Below, in pieces: positions 9,543 through 17,542 of a stretch of DNA of 64,000 nt; the first letter of the stretch is position 1, and every line of letters starts with the position of its first letter. Source of the DNA: Mesorhizobium loti (GTDB lineage: Bacteria; Pseudomonadota; Alphaproteobacteria; Rhizobiales; Rhizobiaceae); contig NZ_CP033334.1 of the NCBI RefSeq assembly GCF_013170705.1, positions 2,829,501 to 2,893,500 of the forward strand. The letters are read 5' to 3'. The translations under genes were made by a program, and so were the position numbers. The notes under the pieces are model-generated. The model saw only the letters and a program-made list of their open reading frames with translations. It was not told the origin of the DNA and did no database searches.

Positions 9543-9564
9543 ACGGAAGGTTGTAGTCTGGCGC

Positions 9565-11307
9565 ATGGGTTCATTTCTGCGCCGACTGAAATTGAATGTG
9601 TCAGGCTCCCCGTTAGCTCATGTAGCTTCGCTGTTGGTGCTGGCGGTCTCTTTAGTATTCGAAGCAGCAAATACAGTACATGTTGGGCAGGATGCAGCAT
9701 TTATTGCATTTATTCCGGCGATTATTGTCATTGCATATCTCGAAGGGCGATTGCTCGCCATCGCCGCGACACTTCTCATGGCAGCCGCCGGCTTGTGGGA
9801 ACGGCGCGTCCTGAACTCTCAAATCTCTGCGGAGGATTGGACGCGCGCCATCTTCCTTCTGGTTTCGGGTGGGCTGATCGCGTTTGTGTTTCACCGCCTG
9901 CGACAGGATTTGCGCGAGGCGCTTGAGGTCGCAGAGGCAAGGCTTGCTGCCATCGATGCCGCCGAGGGCCGCTATCGTTGGGCCTTCGAGCGCGCGGCTT
10001 TGGGTTTTGCGAATGCCAATCGAAGTGGCGAACTGCTGCAATCGAACAGACGTCTTTTTGAGATGACCGGCTACGGAGAAGAGGAACTTGCGCAACTGGA
10101 GCTGGAGGCGCTTGTTCTTCCTGACGATCGAGATGCCGTGCGGGATTTGTTGAAGGATCTGAGCAATGGCGCCGCGTCATCCGCTGCGGATGTTCGCCTG
10201 TTGAGGAAGGACGGCAAGGCATTCTGGGCTCGTCTGGCCCTGTCTTCGTCGCGGCCCGACGAGGTCTCCACCGAGAGCGTGTTCGTGGTGATCGACGATA
10301 TTTCCGAGCGCCGAGCCGCACGCGAGGCTCTCCGGGCTCAGAAGGAATGGCTTGATCTCGCCCTGTCTGCCGGACGCCTGGGCACGTGGCGTATCGATCT
10401 CAAGGAGGGGACAGTCACGGGCTCCGACAAGTTCTGGGACATCCTTGGCCTGCCGCCAACGCGCGTCCGCCCCCTGGAAGAGCTCTCGACCGTGATTCAT
10501 CCGGCCGATTGGCTGAAGCTGGCGGCCTCGGCAAAACCATCGTCCGGTGTGAATTACGACATAGAGATCCGTGTCCGACGCACGGACGGCCATGTGCGCT
10601 GGATTGCCCTGCGTGGTCGGCAGGAAAAACACGGCGATCGACCGTTGCGCATCGGGGTGGCTGCCGATCTCACCGAGCGTCGACAAACCACGCTTCTTCG
10701 CGCTGCCGTGAAGAAGCGCGAGCGCATCATGCGCGAAGAACGCCATCGGTTCAGCAACCTGTTCCCGGTCATCACGGCCTTGGTGAAGATGATCAATGTT
10801 CCCGAGAACGACGTTGCCAAATACAAGGAAATGCTGATCGATCGGATCAGAACGCTGGAAGCGACTCACATGCTCCTTTCAGGTCACAGCAATATTTCAG
10901 GGCTGCTTCACGAGCTCGTGGCCCAGGAACTGCAGCCCTTCAAGGAAACACGGGATATAACGATCAGCGGCCCCTCCGTTTTAGTACCAGGTGGCGCCGC
11001 CGAGAGCTTTGCGATGATACTTCACGAACTGACGACAAACTCCGTGAAACACGGTGCGCTGGGTGACTCACAAGGCAGGGTTGAGGTTAAGTGGCAATTC
11101 GCACCCGCCGGCGCGGGCGACGATCTTGTGTTCGACTGGGTGGAATCGGGGCGGCGGAAGAACGCAAAGGTCGTGCGCCACGGTTTCGGTTCCATGATAA
11201 TCGGAGTCGACGGCACGCCGCTTGTCGGCCATTCCCCGAAACTGGAAATATCGGAGCATGGACTGCGGTATTCATTGCGACTGTCGCGGAAGGAAATCGA
11301 ACTCTGA
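9565..11307 (+). CDS. HWE-family sensor histidine kinase with N-terminal membrane segments and two PAS domains
   Basis: A 580-residue sensor. Hydrophobic segments within residues 18-112 make it membrane-bound. One PAS domain covers about 137-255 and a second about 265-385. The transmitter is of the HWE/HisKA_2 type: E-E-R-H-R-F-S-N-L-F with phospho-acceptor His394, then H-E-L-T-T-N-S-V-K-H-G-A-L from His487 with Asn492, and the D-W-V-E-S-G element that gives the group its Trp-Glu. The first 180 bp of the gene are AT-rich. The gene ends 90 bp from the stop of the response regulator gene on the other strand, its likely partner. Confidence 0.88.
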   Translation: MGSFLRRLKLNVSGSPLAHVASLLVLAVSLVFEAANTVHVGQDAAFIAFIPAIIVIAYLEGRLLAIAATLLMAAAGLWERRVLNSQISAEDWTRAIFLLVSGGLIAFVFHRLRQDLREALEVAEARLAAIDAAEGRYRWAFERAALGFANANRSGELLQSNRRLFEMTGYGEEELAQLELEALVLPDDRDAVRDLLKDLSNGAASSAADVRLLRKDGKAFWARLALSSSRPDEVSTESVFVVIDDISERRAAREALRAQKEWLDLALSAGRLGTWRIDLKEGTVTGSDKFWDILGLPPTRVRPLEELSTVIHPADWLKLAASAKPSSGVNYDIEIRVRRTDGHVRWIALRGRQEKHGDRPLRIGVAADLTERRQTTLLRAAVKKRERIMREERHRFSNLFPVITALVKMINVPENDVAKYKEMLIDRIRTLEATHMLLSGHSNISGLLHELVAQELQPFKETRDITISGPSVLVPGGAAESFAMILHELTTNSVKHGALGDSQGRVEVKWQFAPAGAGDDLVFDWVESGRRKNAKVVRHGFGSMIIGVDGTPLVGHSPKLEISEHGLRYSLRLSRKEIEL

Positions 11308-11397
11308 AGCGCGCCATTTGCGCGACGGACTCGTGATACGCTTTAAGTTCTCATACCGTGCATGTCACCCAAACCACCTACCTTGAGCGATCCGTCG

Positions 11398-12072
11398 TCA
11401 GTTGACATTCCTCGACAGCCAGCTTTGCAGCAAAACGGCTGCTTCGGTCCGGTTTCGGACCCCGAGCTCGCGCAGAATGGCGGCAGCATGGATTTTCGTT
11501 GTCGCCTCGGCAATATCCAGATTGCGGGCGATCTCCTTGTTCGAATATCCCTCCGCCATCAGTTTGAGGACATCCTGCTGTCTCGGTGTGAGTCTGTCGA
11601 GATTGGCGCCGTTCACGCTCCGACGAATTGGATTTTTCGCCGGGGGCAAGGTCGGATATTGCCTCTCAGCCGACGCTCGAGACAACAGCGCCGGCACATA
11701 GATCCGGCCGGAGAGGATCTCGTTTACGGCCAGCACGACTTCCTCGTCTTTCTGCGACTTGACGATGTAACCGTGAAGTCCGATCGAAAGAGCGGTCAGT
11801 ATCTCAGAGCGCGAATCATCCCCGGAAACGATCGCAAAGCGCGTGCCAGGATAGGCCGATAGAACGTCACCGAGAACCTCCTGATTGAACAGTCCGGGCA
11901 TGTTAAGGTCGAGGATCGCAAGGTCTATGGATGCCTGCTCCTCAAGAAGATTGACCACGGCATCGAAACACGCAGCCTCGAATATTTCGGCATTCGGAAT
12001 GCCAGCCATAAGTGCCAGCCGCAAGCCGCGCCGATACAAGCCGTGATCGTCAGCGATGACGATCCGATACAT
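11398..12072 (-). CDS. NarL/FixJ-type response regulator
   Basis: A 224-residue two-domain response regulator. The receiver has the acidic pair A-D-D at 7-9, phospho-acceptor Asp55 in L-A-I-L-D-L-N-M-P and a conserved Lys near 105. The C-terminal LuxR helix-turn-helix starts at L-T-P-R-Q-Q-D-V-L-K-L-M-A-E-G-Y-S-N-K-E-I-A. An upstream ATG would add 53 residues not found in the family. The ATG at 12072 starts directly at M-Y-R-I-V-I-A-D-D and has GGGG a few nt upstream, so I chose it. It is convergent with the HWE kinase gene, a plausible cognate pair. Confidence 0.88.
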   Translation of the reverse strand: MYRIVIADDHGLYRRGLRLALMAGIPNAEIFEAACFDAVVNLLEEQASIDLAILDLNMPGLFNQEVLGDVLSAYPGTRFAIVSGDDSRSEILTALSIGLHGYIVKSQKDEEVVLAVNEILSGRIYVPALLSRASAERQYPTLPPAKNPIRRSVNGANLDRLTPRQQDVLKLMAEGYSNKEIARNLDIAEATTKIHAAAILRELGVRNRTEAAVLLQSWLSRNVN

Positions 12073-12645
12073 TGAACTACCCCAACGCTCACTCGGTTCC
12101 CGACGAGAAAACCCGCTGAAACCTCCCATTCCTCCGTGATGGACACAACTGTGGCGATGCTGAAAGTCGTGATCAACCACCTGTCGTGACATCACAGTGA
12201 TATCCACGGCGTCCCCACCCGCGAACATCACGCATGGATAATATAATCCTAAATTGCGAAAAAGCTTCTGTTATTTTTTTTAACCCTGCGCGAGCTACCT
12301 GGCCTGCTGAGCGATATCGAGCACGAGAGGTCGCGGTGCCTCACGGCTTTTTGATGCCAGCACCTGCCTTCGCTGGGGCCCCAAGGGCCAATACCCGTAC
12401 TCGGCGAACGCTGCTCGCGGCCAAGTCCTGACCGCTCAGGCAGGCCTCGATTTCGCGGAAAATTCAATACCGGAAAAGCGTTGGCTCGTTGCCATTCGAA
12501 TGCACGACGACAGCCACCCCAGCTGTCACATACCCTTCTCGTATGATGTTCGGATTGCCGCCGAGGGTCGGACCGGATGCCAGTCCGAATGAACTCGAAC
12601 ACGAGATGCCCGGACAGAACCAAATTGTAATTCAGGGAGGATCGG
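12073..12645. other. 573-bp intergenic region upstream of the response regulator and nucleotidyltransferase genes
   Basis: The region separates two divergent units and should hold both promoters. It has an AT-rich patch with a run of eight T at about 12232-12290, and a short palindrome ATCAC-A-GTGAT at 12191-12201. Short open frames exist on both strands but none has a ribosome-binding site or recognisable protein. I see no gene here. Confidence 0.5.
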
Positions 12646-13368
12646 ATGAAAGCGGTGATTCAATGTGGCGGAATGGGCACGCGCCTTCGGCCCTTCACGT
12701 CGGTCTTGCCGAAACCCTTGATGCCGATAGGAGCCCGGCCCGTTCTTGAGTTGCTTCTCAAGTGGCTGCGGCGCAACGGCATAGAAGAGGTCTACATCAC
12801 GACCGGCTATCTCGGGCACCTGATCCGCAGCGTCTGTGGAGATGGATCGCAATGGAATCTGAAGATCAGATACACCCAGGAAATGGAGCCGCTCGGCACC
12901 ATCGGGCCTCTGTCCCTGATCAGGGAAGAACTGAACGATACATTTATCGTGCTCAACGGCGATGTTCTTACCGATCTAAGCCTCAGCCGGTTCGTGGCCG
13001 CGCACCGCATGCACAAGGATCCGGTTACGATCGCCACTGCCTGCCGACTGATCAAGATGGACTTCGGCGTCATCGACGAGGTCGACAATGCCGTTCAGCT
13101 CTTCAGGGAAAAACCGACACTTTCCCATCTCGTCAGCATGGGCATTTACTGCATGAACCCGGATGTCCTGCGGTTCATTCCTTCCGGCATCCCATTCGGG
13201 TTCGACGATCTGATGCTCCAGATGATGCAGGGCGGCACGGCCGTGCATGTGTACAAGCACGACGGTCTCTGGCTCGACATCGGTCGTGTTGACGACTTCC
13301 AGAACGCACAGGCGATTGCCTGGGAAGAGCAGTCGACCTCGATCGAGGTCGCCGCCGCGGCCGCGTGA
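12646..13368 (+). CDS. Nucleotidyltransferase (NDP-sugar pyrophosphorylase family)
   Basis: A 240-residue NTP_transferase that should join a sugar-1-phosphate to a nucleotide. It has the signature G-G-M-G-T-R-L-R-P-F-T at 8-18, followed by the conserved K-P-L-M-P-I and, near residue 104, the metal-binding N-G-D. It lacks the left-handed beta-helix domain of GlmU-like enzymes, so it is a single-domain RmlA/RfbF-like protein. Which sugar and nucleotide it uses cannot be read from the sequence. An AGGGAGG ribosome-binding site sits before the ATG. It opens a rightward run of sugar-biosynthesis genes; the aminotransferase gene follows after 51 bp. Confidence 0.88.
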   Translation: MKAVIQCGGMGTRLRPFTSVLPKPLMPIGARPVLELLLKWLRRNGIEEVYITTGYLGHLIRSVCGDGSQWNLKIRYTQEMEPLGTIGPLSLIREELNDTFIVLNGDVLTDLSLSRFVAAHRMHKDPVTIATACRLIKMDFGVIDEVDNAVQLFREKPTLSHLVSMGIYCMNPDVLRFIPSGIPFGFDDLMLQMMQGGTAVHVYKHDGLWLDIGRVDDFQNAQAIAWEEQSTSIEVAAAAA

Positions 13369-13419
13369 AGACTTCAGATGTAGAGGCCGAACCAGCAAAT
13401 AACAGTTCAGGAGGTCAAG

Positions 13420-14556
13420 ATGCTCTTGGTGAGCGCACCAATTCTAGGTGTACCGGAGAAGGTAGCCCTATCGAAGGTGATTGATAGCGGCTGGCTTACC
13501 ATGGGAGAGCGGGTACAAGCTTTCGAGCAGGCCTTTGCCGACATCCATGGCGCGCAGGATTGCGTTGCGGTCGGCTCTTGTACCGCGGCGCTTCATCTCA
13601 TCCTGCATGCGCTGGGAATCGGCCCGGGCGACGAGGTGCTGGTTCCGTCACTGACCTTCGTGGCGACCGCGAATGCCGTGCTGTATGTCGGGGCCACGCC
13701 GGTCTTTGTGGACATAGAGTCGGCGGACGTGCCGCTGATGTCGCTCGCGGAAGCCGAAGCGCGGTGCACGCCACGCACAAAGGCGGTCATTCTCGTCCAC
13801 TTCGCGGGCTACCTCCCCAATCGGGAGCAATGGCAGCGTTTCGCCCGGGCTAGAGGGCTGCATATCATCGAAGATGCCGCGCATGCCCCTGGCCTGAGGG
13901 AAGTGGGGACATTCGGCGCAGCGGCTGCCTTCAGCTTCTATGGCAACAAGAACATGACAACGGCGGAAGGGGGCGCCGTGATTGCGCGCGACCCCGATCT
14001 GCTCGACAGGATTCGCCAGGCCCGCGGGCATGGCATGACCACCGGGACACATCAGCGGCTGAACAGTCGTACGCCGCAATACGATGTCACCATGCTCGGG
14101 TTCAACTACCGCATGGATGAGCTGCGGGCGGCGATCGGACTGGTTCAGCTGCAGAACCTGCAGGAGTGGAACGAAATCAGGCGCATCCTGGCCGTACTGT
14201 ACCGGCGCCTCATCGCGGAACGCTGCCCTGCCGTGACAGTTCCCTTCAGCGAACCCCGGACTTCGGCTTACCACATCATGCCGATCCTCCTGCCGCGCTA
14301 TGCGAGGCGGCAGGATGTTATCGACGAACTGCGGACGCTGGGGATACAGACCACGATCCATTATCCGCCGGTGCACCAGATGACGTTCTATCGTGAGCGG
14401 TATCCCGACACTCATTTGCCGCGCACAGAGGATTTTGCTCAGCGAGAGCTGACAATTCCACTGCACCCCCAGATCACGTCACCTGTCGCGGAAGCAGTTG
14501 TGGCTGCGCTGGCAGCCGCGCTCAGCAGCGGCGCCCAGACAGGAACCGCGGCATGA
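13420..14556 (+). CDS. DegT/DnrJ/EryC1 sugar aminotransferase
   Basis: A 378-residue PLP-dependent aminotransferase that acts on nucleotide-linked keto sugars. The PLP-binding lysine is Lys177 in F-S-F-Y-G-N-K-N-M-T-T-A-E-G-G. The conserved E-D-A-A-H-A and the C-terminal I-H-Y-P-P-V-H are also present. The LegB-like 4,6-dehydratase encoded downstream would provide a 4-keto-6-deoxy substrate, so the pair may make a 4-amino-4,6-dideoxyhexose. AGGAGG lies 6 nt before the ATG. Its stop overlaps the start of the sugar transferase gene by 4 nt (ATGA), which implies translational coupling. Confidence 0.9.
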   Translation: MLLVSAPILGVPEKVALSKVIDSGWLTMGERVQAFEQAFADIHGAQDCVAVGSCTAALHLILHALGIGPGDEVLVPSLTFVATANAVLYVGATPVFVDIESADVPLMSLAEAEARCTPRTKAVILVHFAGYLPNREQWQRFARARGLHIIEDAAHAPGLREVGTFGAAAAFSFYGNKNMTTAEGGAVIARDPDLLDRIRQARGHGMTTGTHQRLNSRTPQYDVTMLGFNYRMDELRAAIGLVQLQNLQEWNEIRRILAVLYRRLIAERCPAVTVPFSEPRTSAYHIMPILLPRYARRQDVIDELRTLGIQTTIHYPPVHQMTFYRERYPDTHLPRTEDFAQRELTIPLHPQITSPVAEAVVAALAAALSSGAQTGTAA

Positions 14557-15227
14557 ATGCATCAGACCTCTCCCTCCACCGGCGTCTCGTCTCAAGCCCC
14601 ACGCATGGCTTCGTGAGACGTTCGATCGATCTCGCGGTCGCCGGCGCCGCGTCCGTCATTTTGGCACCGCTGATGCTGCTGATTGCCGTGGCGCTTCTGC
14701 TCGAAGGTGGCCGCTCCGTCTTGTTCGTGCAAACCCGTATGGGCGCCGGCGGCCAACCCTTCCGCATGTACAAGTTCCGCAAGTTCAGGGTGGACTGCAG
14801 CTCCCAGGGCCTCGCCCTGACCATGGTTGGCGACAGCCGCATGACGACCGTAGGCCGGTTCCTCGCCGCGACCAAACTCGACGAATTGCCGCAGCTATGG
14901 AATGTCCTCAAAGGCGAGATGGCGATCGTTGGACCACGACCCGAGAGCCTGGCTTTCGCCGATTGCTTCCACGGTGGCCTGGAGGCCGTTCTGCGTTACA
15001 AACCTGGCCTGCTGGGCCCAACGCAGGTTCTTTTCCGGCACGAGGCGCGTTTCTTTCCCCAATCCGTGGATCCGATCCTGTTCTACCGGGAGGTCATTTT
15101 CCCGGCCAAGGCAAGACTCGACCTGTCCTACTATCCGCAGCGCACCATCGGCTCCGACATCATGTGGATGGCACGCGGCTTCCTGGCGGTTGTCGGCTGG
15201 GTTCCATCACCGCCGATCGACGTATGA
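14553..15227 (+). CDS. Initiating sugar phosphate transferase (bacterial sugar transferase family)
   Basis: A 224-residue phosphoglycosyl transferase that loads the first sugar onto undecaprenyl phosphate at the inner membrane. One hydrophobic segment follows the basic R-R-S-I-D-L-A-V-A near the N-terminus. The core motifs are Y-K-F-R-K-F-R, T-K-L-D-E-L-P-Q-L-W-N-V-L-K-G and V-G-P-R-P-E. Its size matches the short ExoY/PglC-like group and not the 460-residue WbaP/ExoY-long group. It is translationally coupled to the aminotransferase gene. Coupling to the amino-sugar genes hints that the amino sugar is the first residue of the repeat unit; that is inference. Confidence 0.88.
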   Translation: MNASDLSLHRRLVSSPTHGFVRRSIDLAVAGAASVILAPLMLLIAVALLLEGGRSVLFVQTRMGAGGQPFRMYKFRKFRVDCSSQGLALTMVGDSRMTTVGRFLAATKLDELPQLWNVLKGEMAIVGPRPESLAFADCFHGGLEAVLRYKPGLLGPTQVLFRHEARFFPQSVDPILFYREVIFPAKARLDLSYYPQRTIGSDIMWMARGFLAVVGWVPSPPIDV

Positions 15228-15272
15228 ACTCCAAATGGAAAGCGCTTCATCAAGTCAAGGGAATGCGCAGTC

Positions 15273-16277
15273 ATGAGCTACAATGGCAAGAAAGTTCTGG
15301 TGACAGGCGCGGATGGATTTATCGGTTCGCATCTCACCGAAGCGCTTGTTCGCAACGGGGCGGATGTCACGGCCCTGGCGCTCTACAATTCCTTCGACAG
15401 CCATGGGTGGCTGGACGATTTGCCGGACAACATCCGCGGCCGGCTGAAGCTCGTCCGCGGTGACGTCCGCGACAGCGCCTTCCTGAACCGGATCATGCGT
15501 GGCCAAGCTGTTGTGTTTCATCTGGCTGCCCTCATCGCGATTCCATATTCCTATGCGGCCGCCCAGTCTTATGTGGAAACCAACATCCTGGGCACGGTGA
15601 ACGTGCTCGAAGCGGCGCGCCAATGGGAGACGGAGCGGGTAGTGCATACCTCCACGAGCGAGGTCTACGGAACTGCCCAGACCATGCCCATTCGCGAAAC
15701 GCATCCGCTGCAGGGACAGTCACCCTATTCGGCATCCAAGATCGGCGCCGACATGATGGCGGAGTCCTACGCCAGGTCGTTTGATGTTCCAGTCGTCATC
15801 ATGCGGCCCTTCAACACATATGGTCCTCGCCAGAGTGAGCGCGCCATCGTGCCGACCATCATTCGGCAGGCCCTCGACCCCAACTGCCCGGCGATCATGG
15901 TCGGTGATACGAGCCCGATCCGTGACCTGACCTTTGTCGAAGACACCGCCGCGGCGTTCCTGACGGCAGGCTTGGCGGGGCTCGAATTCGGCCACGCCTA
16001 CAATGCCGGCAGCCAACGTGCGGTGACCATCTCCGACGTATTGGACCTCGTCCTCGAATTGAGCGGTTCCAAAAAACCGATCCATCGCGACGAAAGCCGT
16101 TTGCGGCCGCAAAATTCGGAGGTTCGCGCCCTGCTCGCCGATTCCTCGCGCTTTGAAAGCGAGACGGGATGGCGGGCGCAGACCAGTCTGCGCGATGGGC
16201 TCGAGCGGACGATCGCATGGTGGCGCGCGCGCCTTGGCGAAGGCCGGGTGCGGCGCGAAAAGGGTTATATGACATGA
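15273..16277 (+). CDS. NAD-dependent 4,6-dehydratase, LegB-like extended SDR
   Basis: A 334-residue extended SDR. It has T-G-A-D-G-F-I-G (11-18), the S-T-S-E active-site strand (126-129), Tyr152/Lys156 in Y-S-A-S-K and the family stretch A-A-L-I-A-I-P-Y-S-Y. The latter, with P-F-N-T-Y-G-P-R-Q-S, is what I know from LegB-type UDP-GlcNAc 4,6-dehydratases. It probably makes the 4-keto-6-deoxy sugar used by the DegT aminotransferase encoded upstream. AAGGGA lies 10 nt before the ATG. The stop overlaps the next gene by 4 nt. No NeuB/NeuC-type genes are in the window, so nonulosonic acid synthesis is not supported. Confidence 0.85.
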   Translation: MSYNGKKVLVTGADGFIGSHLTEALVRNGADVTALALYNSFDSHGWLDDLPDNIRGRLKLVRGDVRDSAFLNRIMRGQAVVFHLAALIAIPYSYAAAQSYVETNILGTVNVLEAARQWETERVVHTSTSEVYGTAQTMPIRETHPLQGQSPYSASKIGADMMAESYARSFDVPVVIMRPFNTYGPRQSERAIVPTIIRQALDPNCPAIMVGDTSPIRDLTFVEDTAAAFLTAGLAGLEFGHAYNAGSQRAVTISDVLDLVLELSGSKKPIHRDESRLRPQNSEVRALLADSSRFESETGWRAQTSLRDGLERTIAWWRARLGEGRVRREKGYMT

Positions 16278-17542
16278 CCCTGCTGCGCCGGCATGTGGTG
16301 GCACTGTTGCTGATTGCCGGTGCCGTATTCCTGAACTTCTACATGGCCGGCGGCCGGGCAAGCAACGCATCGGGCCCGCCGGTGGCGGCCAACCTTCCGG
16401 ACTATCTCGGTGAAACAAGGGATCCGGCGTCCGGCACGGTCTTCTTGCGGATCACAGAACCCGGAATTCTCGGCCTGGCCGGTGTATGCGGGACGAAATA
16501 CTGCACCCACCGCTATTCAAGCGCACAGGCCTGGAATGCCGACCAGAGCCTTCTTTTGATCGTCAATGGTTGCGGTGGCATGTGCTTTCTCGACGGCCAC
16601 AGCTACGTGCCATTATTCCACCGCGACCGCTCGATTGAATGCGAATGGCATCCCAGGGATGCCCAGCTGATGATCTGCGTTGCCGGCCGGCAGATTTCAA
16701 CCTGGGCGCCACGCACCAACCATGAGGATGTCGTGTTCGCCTCGTTGGCCTACAGCCAACTTCAGTTCGGGCCTAACAAAGGCAATCCGAGCCGCGATGG
16801 CAACCGCATTGCCGTGCGTGCGACGCGTAATGACGGCAAGGCGGTGGTCTTCGGCTACGACCTGAAGGAGCGGAAGAAGTTCCCGGATATCGATCTTGCC
16901 CAGCTTCCAGGAACCACCGGCTCCTGTTCGATCTCCCCGCTCGGGATCAACATTTTGTGCTCACAGGCATTGCCGGACGGCAATGAACCGAACTTCATCT
17001 TTTCCATCGACGGCGTCCTGCGCCAGAAGTGGATGGAGCACCACCGGCCCGGTCACGGCGACATGACGGTCGATGCCGACGGCAGCGAAATCTATGTCGG
17101 GATCAGCAAATCGGATCCCGACAAATATCAGGTGATCAAGCGCCGATTGGCTGACGGCAAGGTCACCTCGCTGATGAAATATGGCGAGGCCATGCATGCG
17201 TCGCTCAGGTCGCTGGACAGGCCGGGCTGGGTGTTTCTGAGCTATGGCGGTACGCCAGCCGAAATAGCGCAGCACCCGGATTGGGCGCCTTACGCTCAGC
17301 AGGTCATTGCATTGCGCCTGGACGGCAGCGGAGAGGTCCGCCGTGTCGTCGACACGCAAAACGCGCACTTCGATTACTGGAGCGAGACGCATGCCTCGCC
17401 GTCTCCGGATGGCTCACAGGTGATCTGGTCGAGCAATTGGGGCGTGCCCGGTGGCCCGGTATACGATTTCGTTTCTCGTCTTGAATGGCCTTCGGAGCCG
17501 GTGCCGAACCAGAAGGAGATTGTCGCAAATGGCCTTCACTAA
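16274..17542 (+). CDS. Cys-rich exported beta-propeller-like protein of unknown function
   Basis: The ATG at 16274 overlaps the dehydratase stop (ATGA) and gives 422 residues. The start is a signal peptide or membrane anchor (basic M-T-L-L-R-R-H then V-V-A-L-L-L-I-A-G-A-V-F-L). The rest shows repeated S-P-x-G/D-x-D-G strands as in TolB/WD40-like propellers, for example S-P-S-P-D-G-S-Q-V-I-W-S-S-N near the end. Eight cysteines, several in C-G-T-K-Y-C and C-G-G-M-C patterns, suggest disulfides and a periplasmic site. The C-terminal pattern weakly recalls oligogalacturonate-lyase propellers. I do not recognise a specific family. It lies inside the export operon and overlaps the exporter gene by 14 nt. 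Confidence 0.75.
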   Translation: MTLLRRHVVALLLIAGAVFLNFYMAGGRASNASGPPVAANLPDYLGETRDPASGTVFLRITEPGILGLAGVCGTKYCTHRYSSAQAWNADQSLLLIVNGCGGMCFLDGHSYVPLFHRDRSIECEWHPRDAQLMICVAGRQISTWAPRTNHEDVVFASLAYSQLQFGPNKGNPSRDGNRIAVRATRNDGKAVVFGYDLKERKKFPDIDLAQLPGTTGSCSISPLGINILCSQALPDGNEPNFIFSIDGVLRQKWMEHHRPGHGDMTVDADGSEIYVGISKSDPDKYQVIKRRLADGKVTSLMKYGEAMHASLRSLDRPGWVFLSYGGTPAEIAQHPDWAPYAQQVIALRLDGSGEVRRVVDTQNAHFDYWSETHASPSPDGSQVIWSSNWGVPGGPVYDFVSRLEWPSEPVPNQKEIVANGLH

